From Saprospirales bacterium (GTDB lineage Bacteria > Bacteroidota > Bacteroidia > Chitinophagales > Saprospiraceae): a stretch of 64,000 nucleotides of DNA. The position numbers and the translations under genes were made by a program. Positions 24,795-32,738 of the stretch are shown here, in pieces (positions within the stretch are counted from its first letter, which is position 1; each line of letters begins with the position of its first letter). Where the stretch lies: the NCBI GenBank assembly GCA_016719895.1, contig JADJYG010000018.1:1-64000 (forward strand). The letters run 5' to 3'. The notes under the pieces are model-generated. The model was not told the DNA's origin. It worked only from the letters and a program-made list of their open reading frames with translations, and did no database searches.

Positions 24795-26087
24795 TTATTT
24801 ATCCATTATTTCATCCGGGGTTTCATTGGCTTCCTCCACCAGGCCCGGTGGAAGTCGTTTGGTAGCCTTGGCGCCAAGCTCCCGGATTTTCTCAGCGCGT
24901 CCGATAAGCGTGTCGCCGGGGCGGGCGCCATTCACCAGTTTGACCATAGCGTCGTCGAAGGCGCCTTTGGCTGCATCCAGACGGACGCCGATATTGCGCA
25001 GATCATCTACAAAACTGACGAATCTATCGTATAACAAACCACTTTGGCGGGCAATTTCCAGGACCGACCGGCTTTGTTTTTCCTGTTTCCAAAGGTGCGC
25101 TACCGTGCGCATCGTGGCAAGCAGGCTGCTGGTCGTCACCAGTACGATATTGCGCTCCAACGCATCGGTAAAGAGTTTGGGATCGGCCTGCGCCGCTACG
25201 GTAAGCGCATTTTCGAGCGGGATGAACAGGAGTAAATAGTCCGGCGTGTTGATCTGGTAAAGCATTTGGTAATTTTTGGCGCTCAACTCCTGCACGTGGT
25301 TGCGGATACTGCCGACATGCGCGCGCAAATGTTGTTCGCGACGCACCGGGTCATCTTCATTGAAAAAGCGTTCGAAGGCGGTGAGGGATACCTTGGCATC
25401 GATAACCAGGTGTTTGTTTTCCGGCAGATGGATTATAAAATCCGGTCGCTTGGCGACACCTTCATCATCGCGGAAGGTTGTTTGCGTCAGGAAATGTGCG
25501 CCTTTTTGTAAACCCGCTTTTTCGAGCAACACTTCCAACTGGAATTCGCCCCAGTCGCCCTGCATTTTGCTTTGCCCTTTAAGGGCTGAGGTCAGGTTGT
25601 GCGCATCGCGGCTTAGTTGATGATTCAGCTCGCGCAGGTTTTCAATTTCTTTTTTCAAACTGGCTTTTTCCCGGGTCTCCTCCATGAATTTTCGATCGAT
25701 ATTCTGTTCAAATTCAAGAATTTTTTCGCGCAGCGGGGCAAGCGTCTGATGCAGTTGTTGGGCATTGTGCTCGGTAAATTGCCGGGATTTCTCTTCCAGA
25801 AGCCGGTTGGCCAGGTTTTCAAATTCTGTTTTAAAGCGTTGGCCGAGCGCTTCGGATTCTTTTTTTTGCGCCTCCATGGATTCGCGCAAATGCACGATAG
25901 TTTGATCGCGGGCGGCCAGTTGAGCCAGATAATCGCGTATTTCCTGCTCTTTAACGGCAAGTTGGGCGCGAAGGGCATGAACGGTATGGTCTTCCGGGAA
26001 AACGCCGTCCGATCGCCGGCGCAACAGGACCAAAACAAATACAACCAGGGATATTGCTCCGAACAGGAGGAACGACGATGCATCCAT
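24795..26087 (-). CDS. rmuC: DNA recombination protein RmuC
   Basis: A 430-residue RmuC homologue, a family that limits DNA inversion and large-scale rearrangements. It has an N-terminal membrane anchor (residues 5-23), a long coiled coil (about 40-180), then the RmuC nuclease-like domain with QGDWGEFQLEVLLEKAGL, PDFIIHLPENKHLVIDAKVS and PDYLLLFIPLE. This domain belongs to the PD-(D/E)xK superfamily, and the IDAK residues fit its active site. A TACCTTTG -7 box lies at 26115-26122 on this strand. It converges on the GluQ-like gene. Confidence 0.93.
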   Translation of the reverse strand: MDASSFLLFGAISLVVFVLVLLRRRSDGVFPEDHTVHALRAQLAVKEQEIRDYLAQLAARDQTIVHLRESMEAQKKESEALGQRFKTEFENLANRLLEEKSRQFTEHNAQQLHQTLAPLREKILEFEQNIDRKFMEETREKASLKKEIENLRELNHQLSRDAHNLTSALKGQSKMQGDWGEFQLEVLLEKAGLQKGAHFLTQTTFRDDEGVAKRPDFIIHLPENKHLVIDAKVSLTAFERFFNEDDPVRREQHLRAHVGSIRNHVQELSAKNYQMLYQINTPDYLLLFIPLENALTVAAQADPKLFTDALERNIVLVTTSSLLATMRTVAHLWKQEKQSRSVLEIARQSGLLYDRFVSFVDDLRNIGVRLDAAKGAFDDAMVKLVNGARPGDTLIGRAEKIRELGAKATKRLPPGLVEEANETPDEIMDK

Positions 26088-26114
26088 GTGCGAACGGTTT
26101 ATCTACATGGAAAA

Positions 26115-26122
26115 CAAAGGTA
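26115..26122 (-). promoter_or_regulatory. -7 box TACCTTTG upstream of rmuC
   Basis: Exact TAnnTTTG match on the minus strand, 28 bases before the rmuC ATG. No clear -33 element is seen at the expected distance. Confidence 0.4.
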
Positions 26123-26212
26123 CTTATTATTTAGACAGAATGTTTTGTTTTTCATATTTGTAAAACATTTTATTCGGCAAAATGGGCTCCGTATTTCCGC
26201 CGCCGCAGTTCT

Positions 26213-27907
26213 TTACCAACTTCCGCCGCCGCCGCCGCCGCTCCCGCCGCCACTGCTGCCACCGCTGCTGCCACCGCTGCTCGATGGCGAGCTCCCGAAT
26301 ACTGAATTAATACTATTGATTTCTTCTGAGATTTGTGCGCTGAACGAATCCATGCTGAAGGACTGCCCCACGGCGCTCCGGTGGTGGGAATAGTACCAGG
26401 AGGGCGGTTGGCTGAGAAGCCCTTCGAAATGCGCCGTCCATCGCTTCACCTCCCCGAATGCCACAGCATAGGGCAGCGTTTTATCAAAGTAATGGGGGTC
26501 TTCCTGCAATAACCGTTCAAGTACCGGACGCTCCGCTTTGACGACAAAGCGCCGGAAGCCCTCCAGCTTTTTATATATCATGTTTCCCGCTTCATTGCGC
26601 TGATGAAAAAACCAGGATAAGATAAAAAGCAGGATCGCTGTTCCGGTAAGCCAGAAGCCATCCGGGTTATCCTGTGTAAGCGCCCAAATGCCTAGGCCCA
26701 GTGAAAGCAAGGCGGCGCCAATCGCAAGCAGTTGCTTGGTGCGCTGGCCGGGTTCGTACCATTTTTGCGCATCGATCCAGGTCCGGACTTCCGACCGGAG
26801 GCTGTGCATGTGCTGGTAAAACTTGTCTTTCAGGCTACTCAATTCGACGTCATTGCCCGTTGAAAAAAGCGCTTCGAGAAAATGCTGTTCAAACGGTCGC
26901 AAATCCGTTCCGGCTTCTTTGAGTTTGGTAAACCGGATAGTGCGATTTTTAAAAATCCAGACCGCGGTTTCTTCCGACACATCCATTTTAAGATACCCTT
27001 TGCTGGCCAATAATGGGATAAGGCTCAGGATATCGTGGTTTTCCACCTGGTGGTCAATAAACCCGCCGGCCACGGCCGGTGAAATACCGAGCGGGGGCTG
27101 ATACTCGACCATAATGGTTTGCCGGCGATTCCGGGAATAAAACAGCAGGCCAAGGATGGCGCTCAGCAAGGCGCCGGGAATAAGAAGCAATCCGTGTAAC
27201 TGAAACCAAAGGCTCCAGGGATCTGGCCGGGGGAATACATCCGGGGGAAGCTTTACTGCCAGCGTAACGGCTTCGCCGGCGCCAAATACGCGGCTCGTCT
27301 GGCCGATGATTCGCGGGCCACCCGAACCGGCAACGATCTTAAAATGCGCCTCACTGGCGGCGCTCCCGGATGTGCCGGTAAACAGCCGCACATCCGCTGG
27401 GGATAGTGCAATGGCGGCAGGGAACTGGACATCAAAGCGAAATTGCTCAACCGGCACCTCCCAGGAAATGCCCAGCAGATCCCAATAAAACTCGGTGTGT
27501 GTATCGAAAAAATTGAGGCCGTTTTTCACCCGGTAATGGATAACATACACCTGATGGCCATTCACGTATCGATCCGGGTCTCCGATTTTAAGCACCAGGT
27601 TGTTGTTCTGCCGGCTTGTGCTGAATGGCCAGTTGTCCACCGATACCTGTTGAAGGATAAGTTCCCTCCGTTTGCCGGCTATGGTGTTGACCAGGGGTAT
27701 TGCCCGGAATATGCCATGGCGTTCGGCGCTAAATTCCACTTCGATGGTTTCCCTGAACTGAATGCCCCCATCGGATTCGAAACGAACCTGAACGTCGTAA
27801 TTTTTTATTACAAAATATTCCGCAAACGCCGGCGACACGCTGCCGGACAACAGGCAGAAAACCAACAACAGGCGATCAAAACTTGACTTCCACATGTTGT
27901 GTTTCAT
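26213..27907 (-). CDS. DUF2207 membrane protein with glycine-rich tail
   Basis: A 564-residue protein with a signal peptide ending around SVSPAFA, a large extracytoplasmic beta-rich domain (DUF2207, residues about 30-235), a membrane segment near 240-262, a cytoplasmic domain, and two further membrane segments around 390-430. The C-terminus is almost only Gly and Ser and ends in GGGGGGSW, as in TPM/YgcG-like proteins. MWKSSFDRLL four codons later is another possible start. It overlaps the 3' end of the LemA gene by 32 bases; LemA and DUF2207 proteins often occur together. Confidence 0.88.
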   Translation of the reverse strand: MKHNMWKSSFDRLLLVFCLLSGSVSPAFAEYFVIKNYDVQVRFESDGGIQFRETIEVEFSAERHGIFRAIPLVNTIAGKRRELILQQVSVDNWPFSTSRQNNNLVLKIGDPDRYVNGHQVYVIHYRVKNGLNFFDTHTEFYWDLLGISWEVPVEQFRFDVQFPAAIALSPADVRLFTGTSGSAASEAHFKIVAGSGGPRIIGQTSRVFGAGEAVTLAVKLPPDVFPRPDPWSLWFQLHGLLLIPGALLSAILGLLFYSRNRRQTIMVEYQPPLGISPAVAGGFIDHQVENHDILSLIPLLASKGYLKMDVSEETAVWIFKNRTIRFTKLKEAGTDLRPFEQHFLEALFSTGNDVELSSLKDKFYQHMHSLRSEVRTWIDAQKWYEPGQRTKQLLAIGAALLSLGLGIWALTQDNPDGFWLTGTAILLFILSWFFHQRNEAGNMIYKKLEGFRRFVVKAERPVLERLLQEDPHYFDKTLPYAVAFGEVKRWTAHFEGLLSQPPSWYYSHHRSAVGQSFSMDSFSAQISEEINSINSVFGSSPSSSGGSSGGSSGGGSGGGGGGSW

Positions 27908-28421
27908 TTTCCGGCACGTCGAAATAGTTCATTTTTTGAAAGCCGAACATGGAGACGAACAAGTTGTTTGGGAAGGATTCAATGCTGGTGTTCATATCGC
28001 GAACGGTGGCATTGTAATAACGCCGGGCGCGTTGGATGCTTTCTTCCAGGCCGGTCAGTGTTTGCTGCAGGTGCAGAAATTCCTGATTGGCTTTCAGATC
28101 CGGGTACCCTTCTGCCAAGGCGAACACGGATTTCAACGCGCCGGCAAGCGCCGTTTCACTGGCGCCTTTTTCGGCCGCGGGAGCCTCCATAGCCTGGCTG
28201 CGCAGTTGCACCACTTTTTCAAGGGTGCCGCTTTCATAAGCGCTATAGCCCTTAATGGTATTGACGAGATTGGGGATAAGGTCGTAGCGCTGTTTCAGGA
28301 ATACGTCGATGCTACTGAACGCTTCCCGGGCTTCGTTGCGCCGTCGAACCAAGCGGTTATAGAGGGCGGCGACGTAGAGCAGAGTCAGGGCTGCCAGGGC
28401 AAGTAAAAAATAGATAACCAT
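27876..28421 (-). CDS. lemA: LemA family protein
   Basis: A 181-residue LemA protein with an N-terminal membrane segment (residues 2-20) and a helical bundle carrying the conserved RRNEAREAFSSIDVFLKQRYDLIPNLV region, here RRNEAREAFSSIDVFLKQR followed by DLIPNLVNTIKGY. It ends with SIESFPNNLFVSMFGF, also typical. The family sits in the cytoplasmic membrane facing outward; its function is unclear. It is translationally linked with the DUF2207 gene by overlap. Confidence 0.93.
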   Translation of the reverse strand: MVIYFLLALAALTLLYVAALYNRLVRRRNEAREAFSSIDVFLKQRYDLIPNLVNTIKGYSAYESGTLEKVVQLRSQAMEAPAAEKGASETALAGALKSVFALAEGYPDLKANQEFLHLQQTLTGLEESIQRARRYYNATVRDMNTSIESFPNNLFVSMFGFQKMNYFDVPENETQHVEVKF

Positions 28422-28521
28422 CGGCTGTTTAGCGTAGGACCTCGACCGGTCGGATGAAATACATCCTGCGAAAGTCGGAAAATCAACCGATTATTGCCGT
28501 TCCGGCTCTATTTATTTTCGA

Positions 28522-28959
28522 TCAGAACCCGGCCTTTATATATGCCCAGCCCTTTTCCTGTTTGACAATGATCTCCACCACACCGGCGGGCACTAGCCGG
28601 CAGGCACTTAACAGGTCTTCCCGCTTCAATTGGCGGGTTTGCATCGTGTTTTCACAAGCGACAAAATCCACACCGCTTTTTTTCAGCTGCTCGATATCGG
28701 CACTGCATTTCGTTCGGCTGATTTGCAGAAAATCAATGCCGTTGTTGTGACAAACCACTTCAATGGCGGTGTTTGGCGCGGCTGCCTGCACGTTGCGGAT
28801 TTGCTTCACCAGCGCCCTGTGCACCAGCGTATCGCTGCTGGTCAGTTGGATAACCACCCGGTGCTTGCTTTTATCAACGGCGGAGGCTTGGCGGGCAGTT
28901 TGCGCTGGGGCAAACAGTGGCAGTGCAAACAGGAGGATAAGCGTTGAATATCGAAACAT
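28522..28959 (-). CDS. Exported DsrE family protein
   Basis: A 145-residue protein with signal peptide (MFRYSTLILLFALPLFAPAQ) and a DsrE/YchN fold: VVIQLTSSDTLVHRALVKQI, IEVVCHNNGIDFL, then GVDFVACENTM and a C-terminal GWAYIKAGF. The Cys in ACENTM sits where DsrE-type proteins often carry a sulfur-binding residue. It is the last gene of an operon with two rhodaneses and a fatty acid hydroxylase, starting 11 bases after that gene. A periplasmic persulfide-related role is plausible but not shown. Confidence 0.82.
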   Translation of the reverse strand: MFRYSTLILLFALPLFAPAQTARQASAVDKSKHRVVIQLTSSDTLVHRALVKQIRNVQAAAPNTAIEVVCHNNGIDFLQISRTKCSADIEQLKKSGVDFVACENTMQTRQLKREDLLSACRLVPAGVVEIIVKQEKGWAYIKAGF

Positions 28960-28970
28960 AGCGGTGCGGT

Positions 28971-29852
28971 TTATGGCGTATTTGCCTTCTTAAACGGTTG
29001 GAGTATCTGGGAAAAAAAACTGTGCGGGTAAGTATGCACGCCGGGAAATCCAAGCGGGATATCCCGGCCATTTTCAGGCATCCAGACGGTGCCGAAAAGG
29101 TAATCCCAAAGGCTGAGGGTAAGCCCGTAATTCACGCCATAACGCCCTTTTGGCAACGATTCCGCATGGTGCCAAATATGCATTTGCGGGCTATTAAACA
29201 GGTATTGAAGCGGTCCCAGGGGCACATACAGGTTGGCGTGGTTGAGGTGCCCGATGGTAAGCGTAAACAAGTGCACCAACAAGAAGTCCTGAATACCAAA
29301 TCCGATCATAGCGAGTGGAATATACTCAATGGAGCGGTAAACAATCGTTTCCATGAAGTGGTACCGCAGGTGCGCGGCAAATCCCATTTGCCGAACGGAA
29401 TGGTGCACTTTGTGAAATTCCCACAACCAGGGCGCCCGGTGCAGGAGCCTGTGGACATTCCACTGGATGAAATCACGCACGAAAAACAGGATTAATAACT
29501 GCGCCCAGTGTGGAAGGTTCGCTACATTAATGGCCACCAGGTTGCGCATCCCAAATGCCCAGGCCAGGAACTGATTAAAAGCCGTGACGGCCACTTCTGA
29601 AACAGCTGCATAGCCGACCAGCGAAAACAAGAAGAAATTGAAAAACATGTAAAACGCGTCCAACCAAAAATCCTCCCGGATACGCGGTTGGTTTTTTCGC
29701 CAGGGAAATGCTAATTCCAACAAGTAAACGGCGAGCGATATTCCGATCAGCCAGAAAAAATAATTGCCCCAGTGGGGGTGCAGTATTTCACTCCAGAGGT
29801 ACCGGGCGTAGCCCCGATAGGTATTTTGAATAATTTCCCAGTAATTTTCCAT
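28971..29852 (-). CDS. Sterol desaturase/fatty acid hydroxylase family protein
   Basis: A 293-residue membrane-bound di-iron enzyme. Three to four membrane segments (about 30-50, 68-90, 115-135) are followed by the histidine boxes: HRLLHRAPWLWEFHKVHHS (about residues 138-156), HFMETI, NHANL and HIWHHAE. These bind the iron pair used for hydroxylation or desaturation of lipid substrates. The substrate is unknown; carotenoids, sterol-like lipids or ether lipids are all possible in this phylum. It sits in an operon between the rhodaneses and the DsrE gene with gaps of 11-12 bases. Confidence 0.88.
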   Translation of the reverse strand: MENYWEIIQNTYRGYARYLWSEILHPHWGNYFFWLIGISLAVYLLELAFPWRKNQPRIREDFWLDAFYMFFNFFLFSLVGYAAVSEVAVTAFNQFLAWAFGMRNLVAINVANLPHWAQLLILFFVRDFIQWNVHRLLHRAPWLWEFHKVHHSVRQMGFAAHLRYHFMETIVYRSIEYIPLAMIGFGIQDFLLVHLFTLTIGHLNHANLYVPLGPLQYLFNSPQMHIWHHAESLPKGRYGVNYGLTLSLWDYLFGTVWMPENGRDIPLGFPGVHTYPHSFFSQILQPFKKANTP

Positions 29853-29864
29853 ATCAAGTAGCCA

Positions 29865-30179
29865 TTACCTGTTGTGCAATTCGCGCTCGAGCCTATTCCA
29901 CGGCCCTCCATTGAATGCTTCTATGCCGGCGCTTTTTAATATACTGGCAGCTGTTCCGCTCCGGGCGCCGGAGCGGCAAACGGTAATGATGGGTTTGCCC
30001 CGCTTCCTGAGATCATTTACCTTGCTTGCAATGATTTGAACGGGTATGTTGACGGATCCCTGGATGTGGCCGCCGTTGAATTCTTCCGGCGTGCGCACGT
30101 CGAGGATCAGCGCCCCATCTTCAACCAAGGCCTTAAAATCGACTTTCGGGCCGAAAAGTTTACTAAAAAAACTAAACAT
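29865..30179 (-). CDS. Single-domain rhodanese (cytoplasmic)
   Basis: A 104-residue single rhodanese domain. LILDVRTPEEFNGGHIQGSV leads to the active-site loop VCRSGARSGTA with Cys68 as the likely persulfide carrier. No clear signal peptide is seen, although the first nine residues are hydrophobic. It probably moves sulfane sulfur. It is followed after 12 bases by the hydroxylase gene and preceded by a second rhodanese gene. Confidence 0.9.
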   Translation of the reverse strand: MFSFFSKLFGPKVDFKALVEDGALILDVRTPEEFNGGHIQGSVNIPVQIIASKVNDLRKRGKPIITVCRSGARSGTAASILKSAGIEAFNGGPWNRLERELHNR

Positions 30180-30211
30180 AAATCTTTGTAAATCTGGTGG
30201 TTAATGGATTT

Positions 30212-30598
30212 CTACTGCACTGTTTTTTTTCTGCCGGCCCGCCAGGAATTCATTCCGCCTTCCAGGTCGAACACTTTTATAAAGCCCATTTTCTGGAGTT
30301 GCTCCGCAGCGCCGGCACTGCGCGCGCCGGCAGCACAATACACCATGACCGGTTTGTTTTTGTCCAACTTGGCTATTTTTTGCCCGAAATCAGCGTCGTA
30401 GTAATTGATCAGTTGTGCGCCTTCGATATGCCCGCCGGAATATTCGCGCGGCGTGCGTACATCTACCAGCTGCACGGTTTTATCTTGAGCCAGCATGGAT
30501 TCGAACGCGTCGGCAGTTAACCGGGCTTGCGCCTCAGCGCCGGGCTGGCTGCAGGACAGCCCGCCTAAAGTCAGTAAAAGAAACAGGACATTTCGCAT
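30212..30598 (-). CDS. Rhodanese-domain lipoprotein
   Basis: A 128-residue rhodanese with a lipoprotein signal (GLSC, Cys16), so this copy is exported, unlike its neighbour. The domain shows VQLVDVRTPREYSGGHIEG and the active loop VYCAAGARSAGA with Cys88. The two adjacent rhodaneses, one outside and one apparently inside, hint at transfer of sulfur across the membrane or parallel roles. It heads the operon 30598-28522. Confidence 0.88.
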   Translation of the reverse strand: MRNVLFLLLTLGGLSCSQPGAEAQARLTADAFESMLAQDKTVQLVDVRTPREYSGGHIEGAQLINYYDADFGQKIAKLDKNKPVMVYCAAGARSAGAAEQLQKMGFIKVFDLEGGMNSWRAGRKKTVQ

Positions 30599-30719
30599 AA
30601 ACAGGATGATTTCTTAAATAATTTTCGACGCAAAGGTGCGGTAATTCAATAGTATTGGGTTAGAAAAATGTGCGGACTCCGTTGTACTTTTTATTGATCG
30701 GGAATCCGGTGCTGCGTAT

Positions 30720-31181
30720 TCAGGGGAAGCCAATTTCCACAAAGTAGTACGTGGCGTGTTCCACTTGCCGGGTTCCGAAACGGTAGCGAAACATTTTGCC
30801 AAGGTAAAAATCCGGGTTCTCGGTGATTCTTCCCGACGACTGCCGTTCCACAATCCGCTGCCGGAGTCCTTTGAATTGAGCCTCGTTCACCGTTAAAAAT
30901 ACAATGGAATTCGAAGTCTGATTCCACCAGATCAACTGTTCGAACACGGGTTGATCGCCGGCACTCGAATACCAGCATTTAGAGTACTGCCGGATCGCTT
31001 CGCCCTGCAATTCAAAGGCGCTGCGCAGGTCAAACCCATGCAATTGAATTTCGTTTTCTTTTTTTTCAGGTTCGGCGCGTTGGAGCGCTTGCAGGTCGGA
31101 TAATTGAAAATCGGGACATTGGGCGGTGGCAAAGGCATTAAAGGCAAGAAATGCCGGAAAAAGGATTAGGTTTACATTCAT
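30720..31181 (-). CDS. Secreted protein of unknown function
   Basis: A 153-residue protein beginning MNVNLILFPAFLAFNAFATAQ, a signal peptide that selects this start over the longer frame. The mature part has two cysteines (CPDFQL and KCWYSS), predicted strands around FEQLIWWNQTSNSIVFLTV, and a FRYRFGTRQVEHATYYFVEI end. I do not recognise the family. It stands alone, in the same direction as the rhodanese operon but 121 bases from it. Confidence 0.6.
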   Translation of the reverse strand: MNVNLILFPAFLAFNAFATAQCPDFQLSDLQALQRAEPEKKENEIQLHGFDLRSAFELQGEAIRQYSKCWYSSAGDQPVFEQLIWWNQTSNSIVFLTVNEAQFKGLRQRIVERQSSGRITENPDFYLGKMFRYRFGTRQVEHATYYFVEIGFP

Positions 31182-31255
31182 ACCTCGTTTTTTAATAGCA
31201 AAATTGGCTGGTGCAGCGCCCGTGAAATGCTGACGGACGCGGGCGGCTATGGCGG

Positions 31256-31672
31256 CTAGGGGTGGGCGGACACCCAAACCGCGCCGTCTTCGAATACTTC
31301 TTTTTTCCATATCGGCACCGTTACTTTCAGGGTGTCGATACAATATTGGCAGGCTGCAAAAGCTGCCTCCCGGTGTGCCGCTGAAACGGCAACAATCACG
31401 GGAATTTCACCGGTCTGCAATACTCCAATCCGGTGATGTATACTTATTTTAATCGCATTATACCGCTCTATTGCCTGTCCGGCGATCCTGGACATTTCGC
31501 TTAAGGCCATTTTTTCATAAGCTTCGAATTCCAGGCGAAGCACGGTTTTACCCTTGGTTTGCTGGCGGACGAGCCCTACAAATTCCACTATAGCGCCCGC
31601 TTGCGGATCAGCTACATACTGCCGGCAGTATTCGGGCGATAATGTTTCCCTATGTAATTGGATATCCATCAT
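31256..31672 (-). CDS. moaE: Molybdopterin synthase catalytic subunit MoaE
   Basis: MoaE, the large subunit of molybdopterin synthase, transfers sulfur from the MoaD thiocarboxylate onto precursor Z. The 138-residue protein contains GAIVEFVGLVRQQTKGKTVL, LEFEAYEKMA, IHHRIGVLQTGE and VSAAHREAAFAAC, all hallmark segments, and ends WKKEVFEDGAVWV. It starts two bases after moaD, the usual partner. Confidence 0.95.
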   Translation of the reverse strand: MMDIQLHRETLSPEYCRQYVADPQAGAIVEFVGLVRQQTKGKTVLRLEFEAYEKMALSEMSRIAGQAIERYNAIKISIHHRIGVLQTGEIPVIVAVSAAHREAAFAACQYCIDTLKVTVPIWKKEVFEDGAVWVSAHP

Positions 31673-31674
31673 AT

Positions 31675-31917
31675 TTATCCACCGCTTACGGGCGGGATGA
31701 GCGCCACCTCGTCGTGTTCGGAGAGTACCGTGTCCGGGTTTGCATACGCGGCATTCACCGCAATGAACAAAGCGCCCAGTCGCCGGATGGAAGGAAATTG
31801 AAGCGCCAGCGCAGCCTCTAATTCTGCTACATTGGCGCCGTTGGGCAGTTCCATTTCCAACCTTTCAGCGCCTGCAATATCTCGCATGATTCCGAATGTT
31901 AAAATTTTTATAGTCAT
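31675..31917 (-). CDS. moaD: Molybdopterin synthase sulfur carrier MoaD
   Basis: An 80-residue ubiquitin-like sulfur carrier starting MTIKILTFGIMRDI and ending in PPVSGG; the terminal diglycine is the residue pair adenylated and thiocarboxylated. VNAAYANPDTVLSEHDEVALIP is the usual C-terminal half, quoted here as LSEHDEVALIPPVSGG. Its ATG overlaps the stop of the TSUP exporter gene (ATGA), so translation of the two is coupled. No MoeB-like adenylating enzyme is in this window. Confidence 0.93.
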   Translation of the reverse strand: MTIKILTFGIMRDIAGAERLEMELPNGANVAELEAALALQFPSIRRLGALFIAVNAAYANPDTVLSEHDEVALIPPVSGG

Positions 31918-32738
31918 AAGTAACGCCAAAGCATATTTACGCCTGCATAAAACACCAGTACGGCCGTCAGGTTCCGCACTACTTTTTGTGAAAACCAGCC
32001 GGCGCTCCAGCGAACGCCCAATTGACCGCCGGCGCCAACGGCTACCAGGAGCGGGAGCGTCAGAGCCCAGTCAACGGCAGCGTGGCGTGTCAGCCAGCCG
32101 CCTAACCCTGCTGCCGATTGGCAGAAAATAAACAGGCTGGCTGCAGCAGCAATTGACTTCGCCGGCCCCCAACGCAACAGGTGTAATACCGGCGCTAAAA
32201 AAATCCCGCCGCCAATCCCGGTCAACCCTGCCAGCAGGCCAAGTCCCCCGCCCAGGCCTATGGCCGGTGGGAGCGCTAATTGCCTTATCTCCGGGGGCTC
32301 CGGCGTTCTCCACCAATTTTGGGCTGACATCGCCAGCGCGGCCATTACCAGGCTTCCGCCAAGCAGGATAAAAAACGATCGCTCGCCGAGGGGCCAAAAG
32401 CCGCCGAGAAAGGCCATTGGAATGCCAGCCAGAACGATCGGCAAAGTTTTTTTCCAGTTGAACAAGCCGGTTCGCCAAAATACCCACATATTGCCGCTAA
32501 CCACGACCAGATTGCACAGCAAGGCCGCTGGCCGAAGGGCGTCTACCGGCAGCCCCAGCAAGGCGAGCAATGCCAGATAACTCGATCCGCCACCGAATCC
32601 GGCGGAGGCGTAAACAAGCGCAATGGCAAAAAACAATATGATGACTTCGATCGGCAGCTGTTCTTTTCTTTTGTCAAAACCTGGTAATGTATTCCGGGCA
32701 GACGCAAAAGTCGTATTTTCATCGATATCTTTGCCCAT
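31914..32738 (-). CDS. TSUP (TauE/SafE) family transporter, Moco-linked
   Basis: A membrane protein of about 274 residues with eight or so hydrophobic segments, of the TauE/SafE (TSUP) family, known for export or import of sulfite and organosulfonates. It has the duplicated glycine-rich motif ASAGFGGGSSYLAL and LAGLTGIGGGIFLAP. The start is uncertain: ATG at 32738 overlaps the moaA start on the other strand, and a later start is possible. The 3' end overlaps moaD by four bases. The coupling suggests a role in sulfur or oxyanion handling tied to cofactor synthesis or a molybdoenzyme. Confidence 0.85.
   Translation of the reverse strand: MGKDIDENTTFASARNTLPGFDKRKEQLPIEVIILFFAIALVYASAGFGGGSSYLALLALLGLPVDALRPAALLCNLVVVSGNMWVFWRTGLFNWKKTLPIVLAGIPMAFLGGFWPLGERSFFILLGGSLVMAALAMSAQNWWRTPEPPEIRQLALPPAIGLGGGLGLLAGLTGIGGGIFLAPVLHLLRWGPAKSIAAAASLFIFCQSAAGLGGWLTRHAAVDWALTLPLLVAVGAGGQLGVRWSAGWFSQKVVRNLTAVLVFYAGVNMLWRYL
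32726..32733 (+). promoter_or_regulatory. Possible -7 box TATCTTTG before moaA
   Basis: Exact TAnnTTTG match only three bases before the first moaA ATG. If used, the mRNA would be nearly leaderless. No TTTG is seen 19-21 bases upstream, so confidence is low. Confidence 0.3.

Noticed and set aside
24757..24800. Short hairpins between the GluQ-like gene and rmuC
   Set aside because: AAAACAG/CTGTTTT and GCTG/CAGC stems are short and AT-rich, so termination is possible but not supportable.
25617..26393. A 258-residue plus-strand frame with a run of Pro and Leu near its end
   Set aside because: It is the complement of rmuC and of the Gly/Ser-coding tail of the DUF2207 gene; the repeats mirror that tail.
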